Source: Flammeovirga sp. SJP92
GTDB taxonomy: Bacteria; Bacteroidota; Bacteroidia; Cytophagales; Flammeovirgaceae
Direction of reading: 5' to 3'
NCBI RefSeq assembly: GCF_001583495.1
Contig: NZ_LQAQ01000018.1
Span: forward strand, 124,001 to 188,000
Length of the DNA: 64,000 nt
Part shown: positions 25,389 through 34,426 of the stretch, piece by piece
Layout of the letters: each line of letters opens with the position of its first letter
How positions within the stretch are numbered: position 1 is the stretch's first letter
Program-made: the position numbers and the translations under genes
Notes under the pieces: model-generated
The model's input: the letters and a program-made list of their open reading frames with translations, nothing else
Database searches by the model: none
What the model was told of the DNA's origin: nothing

Positions 25389-27128
25389 CTAATAACCATC
25401 TTTCTGTGATAAACTTGGGTTTGTTGACAAAACTCTTAGTGGGTAAGGATATACACTATATTTATTTTCAGAAGTTTCTTTATCCCACCAGCTACTTTCT
25501 GTAAACTTTCCGAAACGGATCAAGTCTGTTCTCCTTCTTTTTTCTGCTAGGAATTCCATACCCCAAACTTTTAACATATCTCCCATATCCATGGTTTGAT
25601 ACCCATGAAGAGTAGCATTAAAAGTTTCGAAGTTTCGCTCCAATACTGTGTTTACTAAATTGGCAGCTTCACTTCCATTTCCAGTTCTAATATGGCATTC
25701 CGCTAACATAAAGTAAGCTTCCGCAATTCTCATTTCTGGGTAATCTGCATTCATATAACCTTCTGTAAATGTAGCTGGATAAATAGGACGTTTTACTAAT
25801 CTGTAACCTGAGTTTTCCTCTCCCAAATCAGTAGCACTTTCACTTAAACCTTCTGAAGCTCTACATACAAAGTCCACAAATACTAATGGAGATCCATTAT
25901 ATTCATTAGAAGCCATTGAAGTATTTCCTGTAATTGGAGACTGCTGTAATCCCATCAAAAACATTCCTTGAATTTGCTGGTAATCTTTACTGCCAATTGC
26001 CCCCTCAAAATCAAAACCTCTTTTTCTTAAATCATCAGCATGATAATTTTCAAAAGGCGTTCCCAATCCTTTTTCAAAAGAAAGATTAGCTAAACTACTT
26101 GGATCATAATCTGCAGTTGGATCAAAATCTCCATCATAATCAGTACCTGAAACAGGAGCTACTTTTGAAGGCTGTAAGCCTAAACCGTTGGCGGGTGTCC
26201 CTAATGAACCAAAATAAGCCGGCGAGTCATAATGATATAATCTCCAATAACTTTGAGCATCCCCTGTATTTTCAAAAGTTTTAGGGAAACCAAAAACAAT
26301 TTCACGACTGTTTGTTGCATTATCAAAAGCAAAAGGAGCATAAAAAGTATCATCTAATTCAAAAGAACCGTACATCCCATTGATCAAATTTTGGGAAGTC
26401 TCCGCACAACGATCATACATTGCATTTCCTGTCCATGTTTCAGCATTTAAATAATACCTCGCCAATAACATCGCCGCCGCCGCTCTGTTCAATCGACCTC
26501 TTGTCTCTGCATAAGTTCCAACAGGCATACTATCAATATTATCTTCTACTTCATTCAAAGCCCAAGTAAACACTTCTACTCTTGGTGATTCATCTGGAAT
26601 CGTTCCTTCAACAGATGTACTGATTGGCACATCTCCCCATAAACTGATAATATGGAAATAGAAAAGAGCACGTAAGATTTTCATTTCTGCAATATGTGCT
26701 TGACGATCTTCTTCCGTCAAACCATCTCCAATTTCCTCATAATCCAACATTTCAAGATCTTTGATCATGTTGTTACAATGCGATACTCCTGCAAATAAAC
26801 TGTTCCAACCTGCATAGAGCTCAGGCTCATCAGCCGTCCACTCATGACGGTGATAACGTAAAAAACGTCCTTGATCAAACCAATGTGATCCTTTTGCTGC
26901 AATAACTAGGTGATCAGCCGAAAGCTCTTCTAATAAAAGTAATGTTTCATCTGAACTAAACGCCCAAGAGGCGTGCTCATAAACCCTCAACAAAGCCGCT
27001 TTTACTTGTGTTTTATTTTCATAATAATCTTCAGGTCGTACTTGACTGAATGGTTCTTCGGTTAGATCTGTACACGAAGAAAAGAATGTTAAGGTGGCTA
27101 AAAATAATAATATATAAGATGTTTTCAT
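25389..27128 (-). CDS. SusD/RagB-family glycan-binding lipoprotein (locus 1)
   Basis: The 579-aa protein has a lipoprotein signal peptide (MKTSYILLFLATLTFFSSC, Cys19). SusD family features follow: 'VRPEDYYENKTQVKAALLRV' near the N-terminus, 'LRALFYFHIISLWGDVPIST' in the TPR core, 'YPEMRIAEAYFMLAECHIRT' and 'FLAEKRRRTDLIRFGKFTES' near the C-terminus. It caps the SusC channel at the cell surface and hands over oligosaccharide. The SusC gene lies 10 bases upstream. With GH97 in the operon, an alpha-glucan is the likely ligand. Confidence 0.93.
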   Translation of the reverse strand: MKTSYILLFLATLTFFSSCTDLTEEPFSQVRPEDYYENKTQVKAALLRVYEHASWAFSSDETLLLLEELSADHLVIAAKGSHWFDQGRFLRYHRHEWTADEPELYAGWNSLFAGVSHCNNMIKDLEMLDYEEIGDGLTEEDRQAHIAEMKILRALFYFHIISLWGDVPISTSVEGTIPDESPRVEVFTWALNEVEDNIDSMPVGTYAETRGRLNRAAAAMLLARYYLNAETWTGNAMYDRCAETSQNLINGMYGSFELDDTFYAPFAFDNATNSREIVFGFPKTFENTGDAQSYWRLYHYDSPAYFGSLGTPANGLGLQPSKVAPVSGTDYDGDFDPTADYDPSSLANLSFEKGLGTPFENYHADDLRKRGFDFEGAIGSKDYQQIQGMFLMGLQQSPITGNTSMASNEYNGSPLVFVDFVCRASEGLSESATDLGEENSGYRLVKRPIYPATFTEGYMNADYPEMRIAEAYFMLAECHIRTGNGSEAANLVNTVLERNFETFNATLHGYQTMDMGDMLKVWGMEFLAEKRRRTDLIRFGKFTESSWWDKETSENKYSVYPYPLRVLSTNPSLSQKDGY

Positions 27129-27138
27129 GGTCCGTATT

Positions 27139-30123
27139 TTATAAGGTCATATTAAGCATTAGTGAATAAGTAGCAGTACGCGGATAGAAACTATTTCCAT
27201 CTATACCTGGTGTTAATCCTGAATTCCAAACCTCTGGATCAAGTCCTGTATAGTTTGTAATTGTCAAGATATTTTGAGCAGATGCACTTATTCTCAACCT
27301 TTTAATTGGAGATGATTCTTGTAATGGGAAATTGTAACCTAGACTGATGTTGTCCAGTTTTAAGTAATCTCCTTTTTCGAGGTAATAATCAGAATAGAAA
27401 ACGACATCATTAATATGCTCATGGGTAGTTAATGCGGTCTCCAATTGATTAAAACCATTGAGATTGGCTTTATTGGCATAGAACATTTCTTTTTGATTTA
27501 GAATATCAAAACCTAATTCTCCTCTAAAAAAGAAACTAAAGTCCCATTGCTTATAACTGAAATTACTTCCAAAACCTAGGTTAGTAGTTGGCAATCCATT
27601 ACCAATATATTGTCTATCTTCAGTGGTAGGGTCTGTGGTTAACTCTCCATCTTGAGTAAAAAATAACCATTCTCCTTCAGGAGTAAATCCTGCATTTCTA
27701 TATCCATAAAATGATCCTACTCTTCTTCCTTCCTCTAACCTCATCGCATCGTTGAGGAATGCTGTTGAACCACTTAACCCATACAAATCTATGTACCCTG
27801 CCTGATAATACTCATTCGATAATTTAGTCAATTCATTATCCAGGAAACTAATATTAAAGTAAGCATTCCATTTGAAATTCTTTTTACGAACCACTTCAGC
27901 ATTTAAGCCTAATTCAATACCCGAATTGCTCATTGAACCTACGTTCGTGAAAATAGTAGGGTGAATATTTGGAGGAGTTGGGGCATCATAAGTAAATAAC
28001 AAATCATCTGTAATTCGTTTATATACATCCAAAGTTCCGCTTAATCTTTCATCAAAAAGTGTAAAGTCCAAACCAACGTTCCATTCCGACTTACGTTCCC
28101 AACCAAGATTAGGGTTAGTATTTTGCCCAGGGCCATAACCTGTAATCCATTTTCCTGTTTCCACATCATAATAGCGTCCAAAAGAGCTCATAGTGGTAAT
28201 TGAACGATAGTTACCAAAATCCTGATTACCTGTTACTCCATAACCTGCTCTAATTTTCAGCTCATCTATCATATCAATATCTTTCAAGAAATTCTCTTGT
28301 GAAATTCTCCAACCCGCTGAAACTGCTGGGAACAAACCCCACTTATTATCATCTCCAAAACGAGTTGATCCTTCATAACGAGCACTCACTGATAATAGGT
28401 ATTTGTTGTCAAAAGCATAATTTGCTCGTCCAAAGAAACCAATCAAACGGCTACTTTCTCTAAAACTCCCCATACCTGCACGACCTTCTTTTAAAAGGTT
28501 TCCACTTCCAATATCCCACCACTTGGTATGGTCAAAAACAAAATCGCCGTTACTCACTGAAATATTTTCATAAGAAAAATCTTGATAACTATAACCGCCT
28601 AATACATCAAAGTTGTGTTTGTTATTGGTAAGCAATTTGTATTTCAAGGTGAGATCTAACGTACGGTTTTGACTGAAATGATCTGTTCTGCTCGCTCTAC
28701 CTGCTACTTGATCACTGATCGATTGTCTTGCATCAGAATCGAGATACTCATTGTACTTTTTAATGTCTCTGGTTACGGCACCAAAAACGGAAGCTTCTAA
28801 CCCTTCAAAGAATTCATAGCTCACACGTCCACTTGCTAAAAGGTAAGACTGTTGCTCTGTTTTTTCTAATTGATTCTGCTTTGCCACTGGATTAAAATGT
28901 CCGTATGCTCCAATTGGATCATAGTATTTTGTTGGATCATCAGGGTCCATTACTGGAAAAGTAGGGTTACGTACAATGGATTGTTCAAAGATATCATTAT
29001 CCATAAAGCGAGCGTCAACTACAGTATTTTGCAAGTCAGCTTGAATTTTCAGTCTGTTATTCAACGCTTTATGATTAATACTCACTTTTCCGCCATATTC
29101 TTGCCTTCCTGTATTCTCTACAATAGGTGTTGCATCTCTAAGAAAGCCTGAAGCTCTATAACTAAACTGGTTATTTCCACCTGATAAAGATAAATTATGA
29201 TATTGTGTAACAGGTGTTTGAATCAATTCATCAAACCATTTTGTATCGTAACCTAAATCAGGACTAGAAGTAATTGTTCCATCTTCAATTAATGCTCTAA
29301 ATTGAGATGCCGAAATCGCTTCTGGACGATTTGTAATGTATTCAGATTGTACACTTCCTGTATAAGAAAGTTCTGAATAACCTTCTTTATTTTGAGCTCT
29401 TTTGGTAGTGATCAAAATCACACCGTTTGTTCCTCTTGTACCATAAATAGCAGCAGCTGAACCATCTTTTAATACTTCAATCGATTCAATTTCATCTTGA
29501 GATAATAATTTCATATCAGCCCCTGGCACTCCATCAATAATAACCAAAGGTGCCGTTCCTGCACTTACGGATGAAACCCCTCTAAGTTGGATCGAAGCAG
29601 ATGAGTTGGGATCGTTACCATTTCCCCTACTAATTGATAATCCTGGAACTTTACCCTGTATTAATTGTGCAGCAGAAGTCACTACGCCTTGCTGGAAATC
29701 TTCCTGTTTAACAGACGCTACAGAAGAGGTAATATCTTCTTTTCTCATGGTTCCATATCCCACAACGACAACCTCCGAAAGTTGCTCTAACGATTGTTGC
29801 ATTTGAATCGTCAATGGTTTATTTCCTACAATTTGAATGACTTGTGCTTTATAACCGATAAAAGAAACAATAATGTTTTCCCCTTCCTCAATGAGCAGTT
29901 CGAACCCTCCATTGAAACCTGTAATTGTTCCAACAGATGTTCCTTCAATCTTGACGTTCACACCAGGAAGAGGAGTCCCAGTCTCATCCAAAACTGTCCC
30001 CTCCACTTTTATCTTATCTTGAGAAGAGGAATTATCTAATGTGCTTTGGGCTAAAGTGCTATTCCATCCAATAGAAAGTACTAACCAAAGCAATGTGAAT
30101 AGTTGGTATTTTTTGTAATTCAT
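27139..30123 (-). CDS. SusC/RagA-family TonB-dependent outer-membrane transporter (locus 1)
   Basis: 994 aa. After a signal peptide comes the CarboxypepD_reg-like domain ('VEGTVLDETGTPLPGVNVKI', about 38-115). Then the plug ('SEVVVVGYGTMRKEDITSSV', 'PLVIIDGVPGADMKLLSQDE', 'IYGTRGTNGVILITTKR') and a long beta barrel ending 'FYPRTATYSLMLNMTL'. It imports oligosaccharides into the periplasm using TonB energy. It sits between the starch-binding lipoprotein (38 bases upstream) and SusD (10 bases downstream). Confidence 0.94.
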   Translation of the reverse strand: MNYKKYQLFTLLWLVLSIGWNSTLAQSTLDNSSSQDKIKVEGTVLDETGTPLPGVNVKIEGTSVGTITGFNGGFELLIEEGENIIVSFIGYKAQVIQIVGNKPLTIQMQQSLEQLSEVVVVGYGTMRKEDITSSVASVKQEDFQQGVVTSAAQLIQGKVPGLSISRGNGNDPNSSASIQLRGVSSVSAGTAPLVIIDGVPGADMKLLSQDEIESIEVLKDGSAAAIYGTRGTNGVILITTKRAQNKEGYSELSYTGSVQSEYITNRPEAISASQFRALIEDGTITSSPDLGYDTKWFDELIQTPVTQYHNLSLSGGNNQFSYRASGFLRDATPIVENTGRQEYGGKVSINHKALNNRLKIQADLQNTVVDARFMDNDIFEQSIVRNPTFPVMDPDDPTKYYDPIGAYGHFNPVAKQNQLEKTEQQSYLLASGRVSYEFFEGLEASVFGAVTRDIKKYNEYLDSDARQSISDQVAGRASRTDHFSQNRTLDLTLKYKLLTNNKHNFDVLGGYSYQDFSYENISVSNGDFVFDHTKWWDIGSGNLLKEGRAGMGSFRESSRLIGFFGRANYAFDNKYLLSVSARYEGSTRFGDDNKWGLFPAVSAGWRISQENFLKDIDMIDELKIRAGYGVTGNQDFGNYRSITTMSSFGRYYDVETGKWITGYGPGQNTNPNLGWERKSEWNVGLDFTLFDERLSGTLDVYKRITDDLLFTYDAPTPPNIHPTIFTNVGSMSNSGIELGLNAEVVRKKNFKWNAYFNISFLDNELTKLSNEYYQAGYIDLYGLSGSTAFLNDAMRLEEGRRVGSFYGYRNAGFTPEGEWLFFTQDGELTTDPTTEDRQYIGNGLPTTNLGFGSNFSYKQWDFSFFFRGELGFDILNQKEMFYANKANLNGFNQLETALTTHEHINDVVFYSDYYLEKGDYLKLDNISLGYNFPLQESSPIKRLRISASAQNILTITNYTGLDPEVWNSGLTPGIDGNSFYPRTATYSLMLNMTL

Positions 30124-30161
30124 TTCTTAAAAAGTAAATAAGTAATAAAACATCCTTGAGT

Positions 30162-30884
30162 TTATTCGATGATAGAAAGAGAGAACTCAAGAGTTTCGTC
30201 ATTAAAAGTATAAGTGTAGCTACCTGATGTTGTTACTTCAAAGGAAGCATTAGGAGCTCCTCCTGTAGTTAATTCTAAGGTTCCATTAGTACCTACACTA
30301 TTTCCCCAATCGTTACCGCTCCAATCTCCCGAATTGGCGATTTTGTAACCATACGTTGTACCAGCTTCTAATGGAACACCAGAAACTTCCCAAGTATGAT
30401 CACCTACTAAAGTGAGTGGATTATTATTTCCCCAGCCATTAAAATCACCTTTGAGGTATAGTTCTGTCTCGTTCGCTTCAAAAGCCAATTCGACATATTC
30501 TTTAATTTTAAAATTGCTGTGGAATTCTTGTGTGTAGTCTTGAGCACTAACTACTTTAAGATTGATCTGATAAGAGCCCACGGGAAGTATCCCGATATTT
30601 TCAGTATAAGTCCAAGCCAATTGTTCTGGAATTGCTTCTTGTTCCATCACTTGAGTATCATCATCAAGATGAACTAACTCAAAAGAAACATTTTTCAACA
30701 TTGCTTGATCTTCTGCTGCTAACGAGATGGTGACATCCTCATTATCAAAAAAACTGGCTCCACTTTCGGGAGATACTACCTTAGCAGAAAAGGTAATAAG
30801 GTTTACTTCATATGGGTTTTCACACCCAAAAAGGGCACAAAAAACCGGCATCAGTAAAACTAGAAATAAGTGATTACGTTGCAT
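30162..30884 (-). CDS. SusE/F-like starch-binding surface lipoprotein
   Basis: 240 aa with a lipoprotein signal (FLVLLMPVFCALFGC, Cys about 21). An Ig-like domain (about 30-125) is followed by a carbohydrate-binding module of the CBM20/48-like starch type: 'LYLKGDFNGWGNNNPLTLVG', 'GTTYGYKIANSGDWSGNDWG'. Aromatic residues of this G-D-F-N-G-W type stack on maltose units in SusE and SusF. It is smaller than canonical SusE and lies before SusC, whereas susE follows susD in the classical operon. Confidence 0.8.
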   Translation of the reverse strand: MQRNHLFLVLLMPVFCALFGCENPYEVNLITFSAKVVSPESGASFFDNEDVTISLAAEDQAMLKNVSFELVHLDDDTQVMEQEAIPEQLAWTYTENIGILPVGSYQINLKVVSAQDYTQEFHSNFKIKEYVELAFEANETELYLKGDFNGWGNNNPLTLVGDHTWEVSGVPLEAGTTYGYKIANSGDWSGNDWGNSVGTNGTLELTTGGAPNASFEVTTSGSYTYTFNDETLEFSLSIIE

Positions 30885-30953
30885 GAATAGATTGATTAAA
30901 CAATAAAAAAATAAATAGTACGCTTTCCTTTCTTGTGAAAAGGTTTTTAGTGG

Positions 30954-31042
30954 AAAGTACTAGGACTCATTGGCCAATGGCCCTAATTGGATGTATAGAG
31001 AGCAATGAATGTTACATTAATCCAATAGAGTCCTAATACTTT
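30954..31042 (-). repeat. 89-nt intercistronic stem-loop between GH97 and the SusE-like gene
   Basis: In the mRNA sense the outer arms pair over about 20 bp with one bulged U and one G.U wobble (AAAGUAUUAGGACUC with GAGUCCUAGUACUUU, plus AUUGG with CCAAU). The loop contains a smaller inverted repeat (CCAAT...ATTGG). No T-tract follows in the operon direction, so it is more likely to set mRNA stability or processing between the two genes. Confidence 0.65.
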
Positions 31043-31056
31043 TTCATTTCAATATC

Positions 31057-33048
31057 TTATCTGTTGATTTGCTCTAAGCGAATGGCTGTTCCCCCTCCAG
31101 GGGCTAATGAAAGTTGAACAGTATCTCCTTTCTTCACCATTTTATTTGATATGCGATAATTGTAGGGTTCAAATTCCCAATCTGCATTTTCACCATCTTC
31201 AAAATGCGTCATTTGATACATCTTTCCTTCTTCCAAGAAATCTAACTGTATTGTCAACTCTCTTGAATTTTCATTTGTAATACTCCCTATATACCAATTG
31301 GGTGTATCCATATCTTTTCTTGCGACTGTATAATACTCTCCAATAGAAGCATTCAGTACTTTTGATTCTTCCCAATTGACCGGAACATGTGTGATAAATT
31401 GGAACATTTCTGGGAATTCTTCATAATGTTTTGGTAGATCACAAGCCATCTGAACGGGCGAGTACATTGTCACATACAAAGCCAATTGTTTAGCTAATGT
31501 TGTACTGACTCTACTTGGGTATCCTTCTTCTCTATAAGTTCCGTCAAACGTCATTCGGAATGCTCCAGGTGTAAAATCAATTGGCCCTGCCAATCCTCTT
31601 GTAAAAGGTAAAATCACGGTATGTTCCGGAGGGTTAGAAGGGTAAGCCCATGCATTATACTCTTGACCTCTCACTCCTTCACGTGCTAAGAAGTGCGGGT
31701 AAGTTCGGCGTAAACCTGTTGCTTTGATTGGCTCATGAGCAATAATTGCTACTTTATATTTTGCCCCCAAGTCTACTACTCTTTGATAATGATTCACCAT
31801 CCACTGTCCGTGATGATATTCCCCATTATCAATTTTACCAACGTACCCAGTTTTTACAGCCTTAATCCCTAATCGATGATACAGTTTAAAAGCTTCCTCC
31901 ATTTGAGGTTCATATTGATAAGCAACCTTACCTCCTGTCTCATGATGGCCAATCAGTGTCATCCCATTTTCTTGAGCATAACGCTGTACTTCTTCAATAT
32001 CAAAATCATCATAAGCTTCAGTGAAATTCCAGTTATCCCACTTTTCCCAACCGATATTCCAACCTTCGACTAATAAACCTTCAAAACCGTTTTTAGAAGC
32101 AAAATCAATATACTCTTTGGCGTATTCTGTTGTTGCACCGTGCTTTTCATCTTTTTTCCATCCACGAGTATTTAAGTGCATATCCCACCAAATTCCCATG
32201 TATCTCATCGGCTGAATCCAATCCGTTTCTTTCAATACGTTGGGCTTATTCAAGTTTAATACCATTGTAGATTCCACCAAATCTCCAGCATTATCACCAA
32301 TAATAACTGTTCTCCAAGGTGAAATTAAATCCCCGTCTTTTTTGACTTTAATTCCATCAGCCCAAGGCACTAAGTCACAATCAACTCCTTGACCGTTGTT
32401 TTTTAAAGTCATGGATGCGTAATCAATCAAAGCCGCCTCGTGAATTGAAACATGAACACCCGAATTCAATTCCATAGTCATCGGTGTATGAGCTGAATCC
32501 ACTTCACTTAACTGTGTCTTTTGATAAAGCAATTCATACGAATCATAATCAGCATGAATCCACCAAGTTACTGGATTTTCAGGTAGATTGAAGTCTGTTT
32601 TCTCATCCAATAAATCAAGATGTTTCCCTTCATCATTTAAGACCTTGTAACGGAAGGATACTCCATCATTAAATATTCTGAATTCTAATACCAATTTATC
32701 TTTATTCTTTGTCAGTGCATTCCATTGTGCTTCATGATAATTATTCACCACTTCTTTTTGCTCACCCCAAATCATTTCCCATTTCTCATTTACTGAGTTA
32801 GTAGAAACTTGTTTGACTTGCTTAAACTGGCTTAGATCAAATTGCTTAAATGTTAAACCAAGTGATGATTTTGTAATAAGAGTTTCTCCCTCTCTTTTAA
32901 TTTCATAAAATAGTTTTCCTCCAGTAAATATTACTTTTACTTCATTCTTGTTATCAGGAGAATTCAGCACCCATTCTTTTGCGGAAGCTGAAAAACAAAA
33001 ACTCAAAGCTAAAAGAAATACTAGTCCAATTCTTTTCATTTTCTTCAA
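31057..33048 (-). CDS. GH97 alpha-glucosidase (SusB-like, inverting type)
   Basis: 663 aa with a signal peptide (MKRIGLVFLLALSFCFSASA). The N-terminal GH97 beta-sandwich ('SPDNKNEVKVIFTGGKLFYE') is followed by a TIM barrel and a C-terminal beta domain. Key residues are E370 ('HHETGG'), E439 ('AHEPIK') and E463 ('RGQEYNAW'). Their spacing of 69 and 24 residues equals that of E439, E508 and E532 in Bacteroides SusB as I recall them. The segment 'GIKAVKTGYVG' has glycine where retaining GH97 enzymes carry the Asp nucleophile. It should release glucose from maltooligosaccharides in the periplasm and is the first gene of the locus. Confidence 0.92.
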   Translation of the reverse strand: MKKMKRIGLVFLLALSFCFSASAKEWVLNSPDNKNEVKVIFTGGKLFYEIKREGETLITKSSLGLTFKQFDLSQFKQVKQVSTNSVNEKWEMIWGEQKEVVNNYHEAQWNALTKNKDKLVLEFRIFNDGVSFRYKVLNDEGKHLDLLDEKTDFNLPENPVTWWIHADYDSYELLYQKTQLSEVDSAHTPMTMELNSGVHVSIHEAALIDYASMTLKNNGQGVDCDLVPWADGIKVKKDGDLISPWRTVIIGDNAGDLVESTMVLNLNKPNVLKETDWIQPMRYMGIWWDMHLNTRGWKKDEKHGATTEYAKEYIDFASKNGFEGLLVEGWNIGWEKWDNWNFTEAYDDFDIEEVQRYAQENGMTLIGHHETGGKVAYQYEPQMEEAFKLYHRLGIKAVKTGYVGKIDNGEYHHGQWMVNHYQRVVDLGAKYKVAIIAHEPIKATGLRRTYPHFLAREGVRGQEYNAWAYPSNPPEHTVILPFTRGLAGPIDFTPGAFRMTFDGTYREEGYPSRVSTTLAKQLALYVTMYSPVQMACDLPKHYEEFPEMFQFITHVPVNWEESKVLNASIGEYYTVARKDMDTPNWYIGSITNENSRELTIQLDFLEEGKMYQMTHFEDGENADWEFEPYNYRISNKMVKKGDTVQLSLAPGGGTAIRLEQINR

Positions 33049-33131
33049 TCGCTCATTTAGTAGACCTTCTGTCTTTTAGAGGTAGAACTGTCAAGTATTT
33101 TGCTCTTTCCAAAAGACATTTAATTATGTGT

Positions 33132-33139
33132 CAAAGGTA
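33132..33139 (-). promoter_or_regulatory. Bacteroidota -7 box for the GH97 operon
   Basis: The minus strand reads TACCTTTG, matching TAnnTTTG, about 84 bases upstream of the GH97 ATG. A TTTC lies at the usual -33 distance. Confidence 0.5.
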
Positions 33140-33496
33140 CGATTGAAGACTCCAGAAATGATAGCTCTCACGATTTGATCAACCTAAAAGTATAGAAAAA
33201 TAAATATATAAAACATTAAATATGAGGATGTTACAAATAAATACATATAGATAATGTATAAACTCAGAAAGGCTAGATTATTGAATCTTTATAGAGATTT
33301 TTAAGTTAAAACGCCCCTTTTTTTGAATCTGAGTGAAGAATCTCACCGAGTTATCTCTATAAAGTGGATGTAATTCTATGGCTAGATAAAACGAGGAATG
33401 TATCAATTGAGGAGAACTTCACTTTTTGGGAAAATGATATGCCTGATCGATCTGTTCTATAAATACAGGTGCAATAGGGAAAAAGAACAAAAAAAT

Positions 33497-33548
33497 AAGA
33501 GTCAAAATAAAATACAGTAAATTAATTCTGCCTTTTATTTTAACTCTT
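33497..33548 (-). terminator. Terminator of the Lrp-family gene
   Basis: AAGAGT pairs with ACTCTT, followed inward by AAAATAAAA/TTTTATTTT pairing with one mismatch. The minus strand then has a T-tract. Confidence 0.65.
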
Positions 33549-33584
33549 GATTTTTTCCAATTAGGTCTAATTCAAAAAAGATCG

Positions 33585-34088
33585 CTATACGATTTCTTCA
33601 GTCATATCAGACTCATCAAACGCTAATGGTCTGTTGAATTTCTCTTCTAGAGAGATGAAAGTTTCTGTTCTTGTAATCCCGTTGATGCTTTGAATTTTAT
33701 CATGCAACACCTGACGAAGATGATTTGTATCGCGACAAGCGATTCTAACAAAAATACTCCAATCTCCAGTAGTATAGTGTAAGTTTAAGATTTCTGGAAT
33801 CTTAGCCAAATCCTCACACACCTGTTCGTATAGACTACTCTTTTCTAAATATATGCCTAGGAAGGACGTGATATCATACCCTAATTTTGAAAAATCAAGG
33901 TCCAAAGTTGATCCTTTGACGATACCCATCTTCTCCATTTTTTTCATTCTCACGTGCACCGTACCACCCGAAACGAAGATTCTTTCTGCTATTTCAGTAT
34001 AAGGAGTCTTCGCATCTTTCAGCAATTCGGACAGAATTTTAATATCCACGTGGTCAATCTCAGGTATTTTTTCCATTAGTTCTGCCAT
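33585..34088 (-). CDS. Lrp/AsnC-family transcriptional regulator
   Basis: 167 aa. The N-terminal winged helix-turn-helix 'VDIKILSELLKDAKTPYTEI' followed by 'AERIFVSGGTVHVRMKKMEK' is the AsnC HTH. The C-terminal part ('YDITSFLGIYLEKSSLYEQV' through 'ITRTETFISLEEKFNRPL') is the RAM ligand-binding/oligomerisation domain. It probably responds to an amino acid. It has its own -7 box (TAAATTTG, 34123-34116) and terminator. Its target is not obvious from position. Confidence 0.9.
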   Translation of the reverse strand: MAELMEKIPEIDHVDIKILSELLKDAKTPYTEIAERIFVSGGTVHVRMKKMEKMGIVKGSTLDLDFSKLGYDITSFLGIYLEKSSLYEQVCEDLAKIPEILNLHYTTGDWSIFVRIACRDTNHLRQVLHDKIQSINGITRTETFISLEEKFNRPLAFDESDMTEEIV

Positions 34089-34115
34089 TTTATTAAATCC
34101 ACTTCATTAATAACC

Positions 34116-34123
34116 CAAATTTA
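34116..34123 (-). promoter_or_regulatory. Bacteroidota -7 box for the Lrp gene
   Basis: The minus strand reads TAAATTTG, a full consensus match 28 bases before the ATG. Confidence 0.5.
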
Positions 34124-34186
34124 TTACAATTATTGAAAATATGGATTAATAACTTTAAAAAGATTTCAAATTTTTGAAATATACAC

Positions 34187-34194
34187 TAAATTTG
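34187..34194 (+). promoter_or_regulatory. Bacteroidota -7 box for a plus-strand transcript
   Basis: TAAATTTG matches the consensus exactly. It points to a start near 34200, immediately before a structured region with its own terminator. No plus-strand ORF follows. Confidence 0.5.
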
Positions 34195-34199
34195 TAGTT

Positions 34200-34346
34200 C
34201 AAATACAGAAAAGCTACGTCGAATTAGATGAAAATTCTAATACAGACAGCAGAGGTGTAAATCCTCATAGCTTTAAGCATGTGTTTATTTTATGTGTTGT
34301 TTATTGGTTAAGGTTAAAGGTATGTGGATTTTTCGCATACCTTTTT
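34200..34346 (+). ncRNA. Candidate small structured RNA, about 150 nt
   Basis: A consensus -7 box precedes it and a rho-independent terminator ends it. Between them a three-way junction can form: P1 AAAGCTA (34210-34216) with TAGCTTT (34268-34274), P2 ATTAGA (34223-34228) with TCTAAT (34236-34241), and P3 GAGG (34252-34255) with CCTC (34263-34266). Both neighbouring protein genes run on the other strand, so it is not a leader. It does not fit the conserved cores of purine, TPP or hammerhead RNAs that I know. It could be an unclassified sRNA. Confidence 0.5.
34316..34346 (+). terminator. Terminator of the candidate RNA
   Basis: AAAGGTATG pairs with CATACCTTT, and the plus strand runs into TTTTTCATTTC. 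No plus-strand protein gene precedes it, which is why an RNA gene is proposed. Confidence 0.7.
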
Positions 34347-34373
34347 CATTTCTAAAAATACGGACATAAAAAA

Positions 34374-34403
34374 AATAGTGTACTCCTTTCGGAATACACT
34401 ATT
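34374..34403 (-). terminator. Terminator of the gene at 34427-35287
   Basis: AATAGTGTA pairs with TACACTATT, with TCC/GGA pairing inside around a TTTC loop. The minus strand continues with eight Ts. Confidence 0.75.
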
Positions 34404-34426
34404 CTAAAAATATTTTATTTATGCTT

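Larger units (their letters stand above)
33049..33584. other. Intergenic region between the Lrp gene and GH97
   Basis: It contains the GH97 promoter box (33132-33139), a 12-bp long-loop inverted repeat CTTTATAGAGAT/ATCTCTATAAAG (33287-33298 and 33353-33364) of unknown role, and the Lrp terminator (33497-33548). Confidence 0.5.
34089..34426. other. Intergenic region holding Lrp promoter, candidate RNA and two terminators
   Basis: In order along the plus strand: the Lrp promoter (minus), the plus-strand promoter and RNA candidate with terminator, and the terminator of the gene at 34427-35287 (minus). Confidence 0.6.

Noticed and set aside
34200-34280. Known riboswitch or ribozyme (purine, TPP, hammerhead, 6S, SRP)
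   Set aside because: Three stems are present, but the conserved core sequences of these families are missing, and no plus-strand gene follows.
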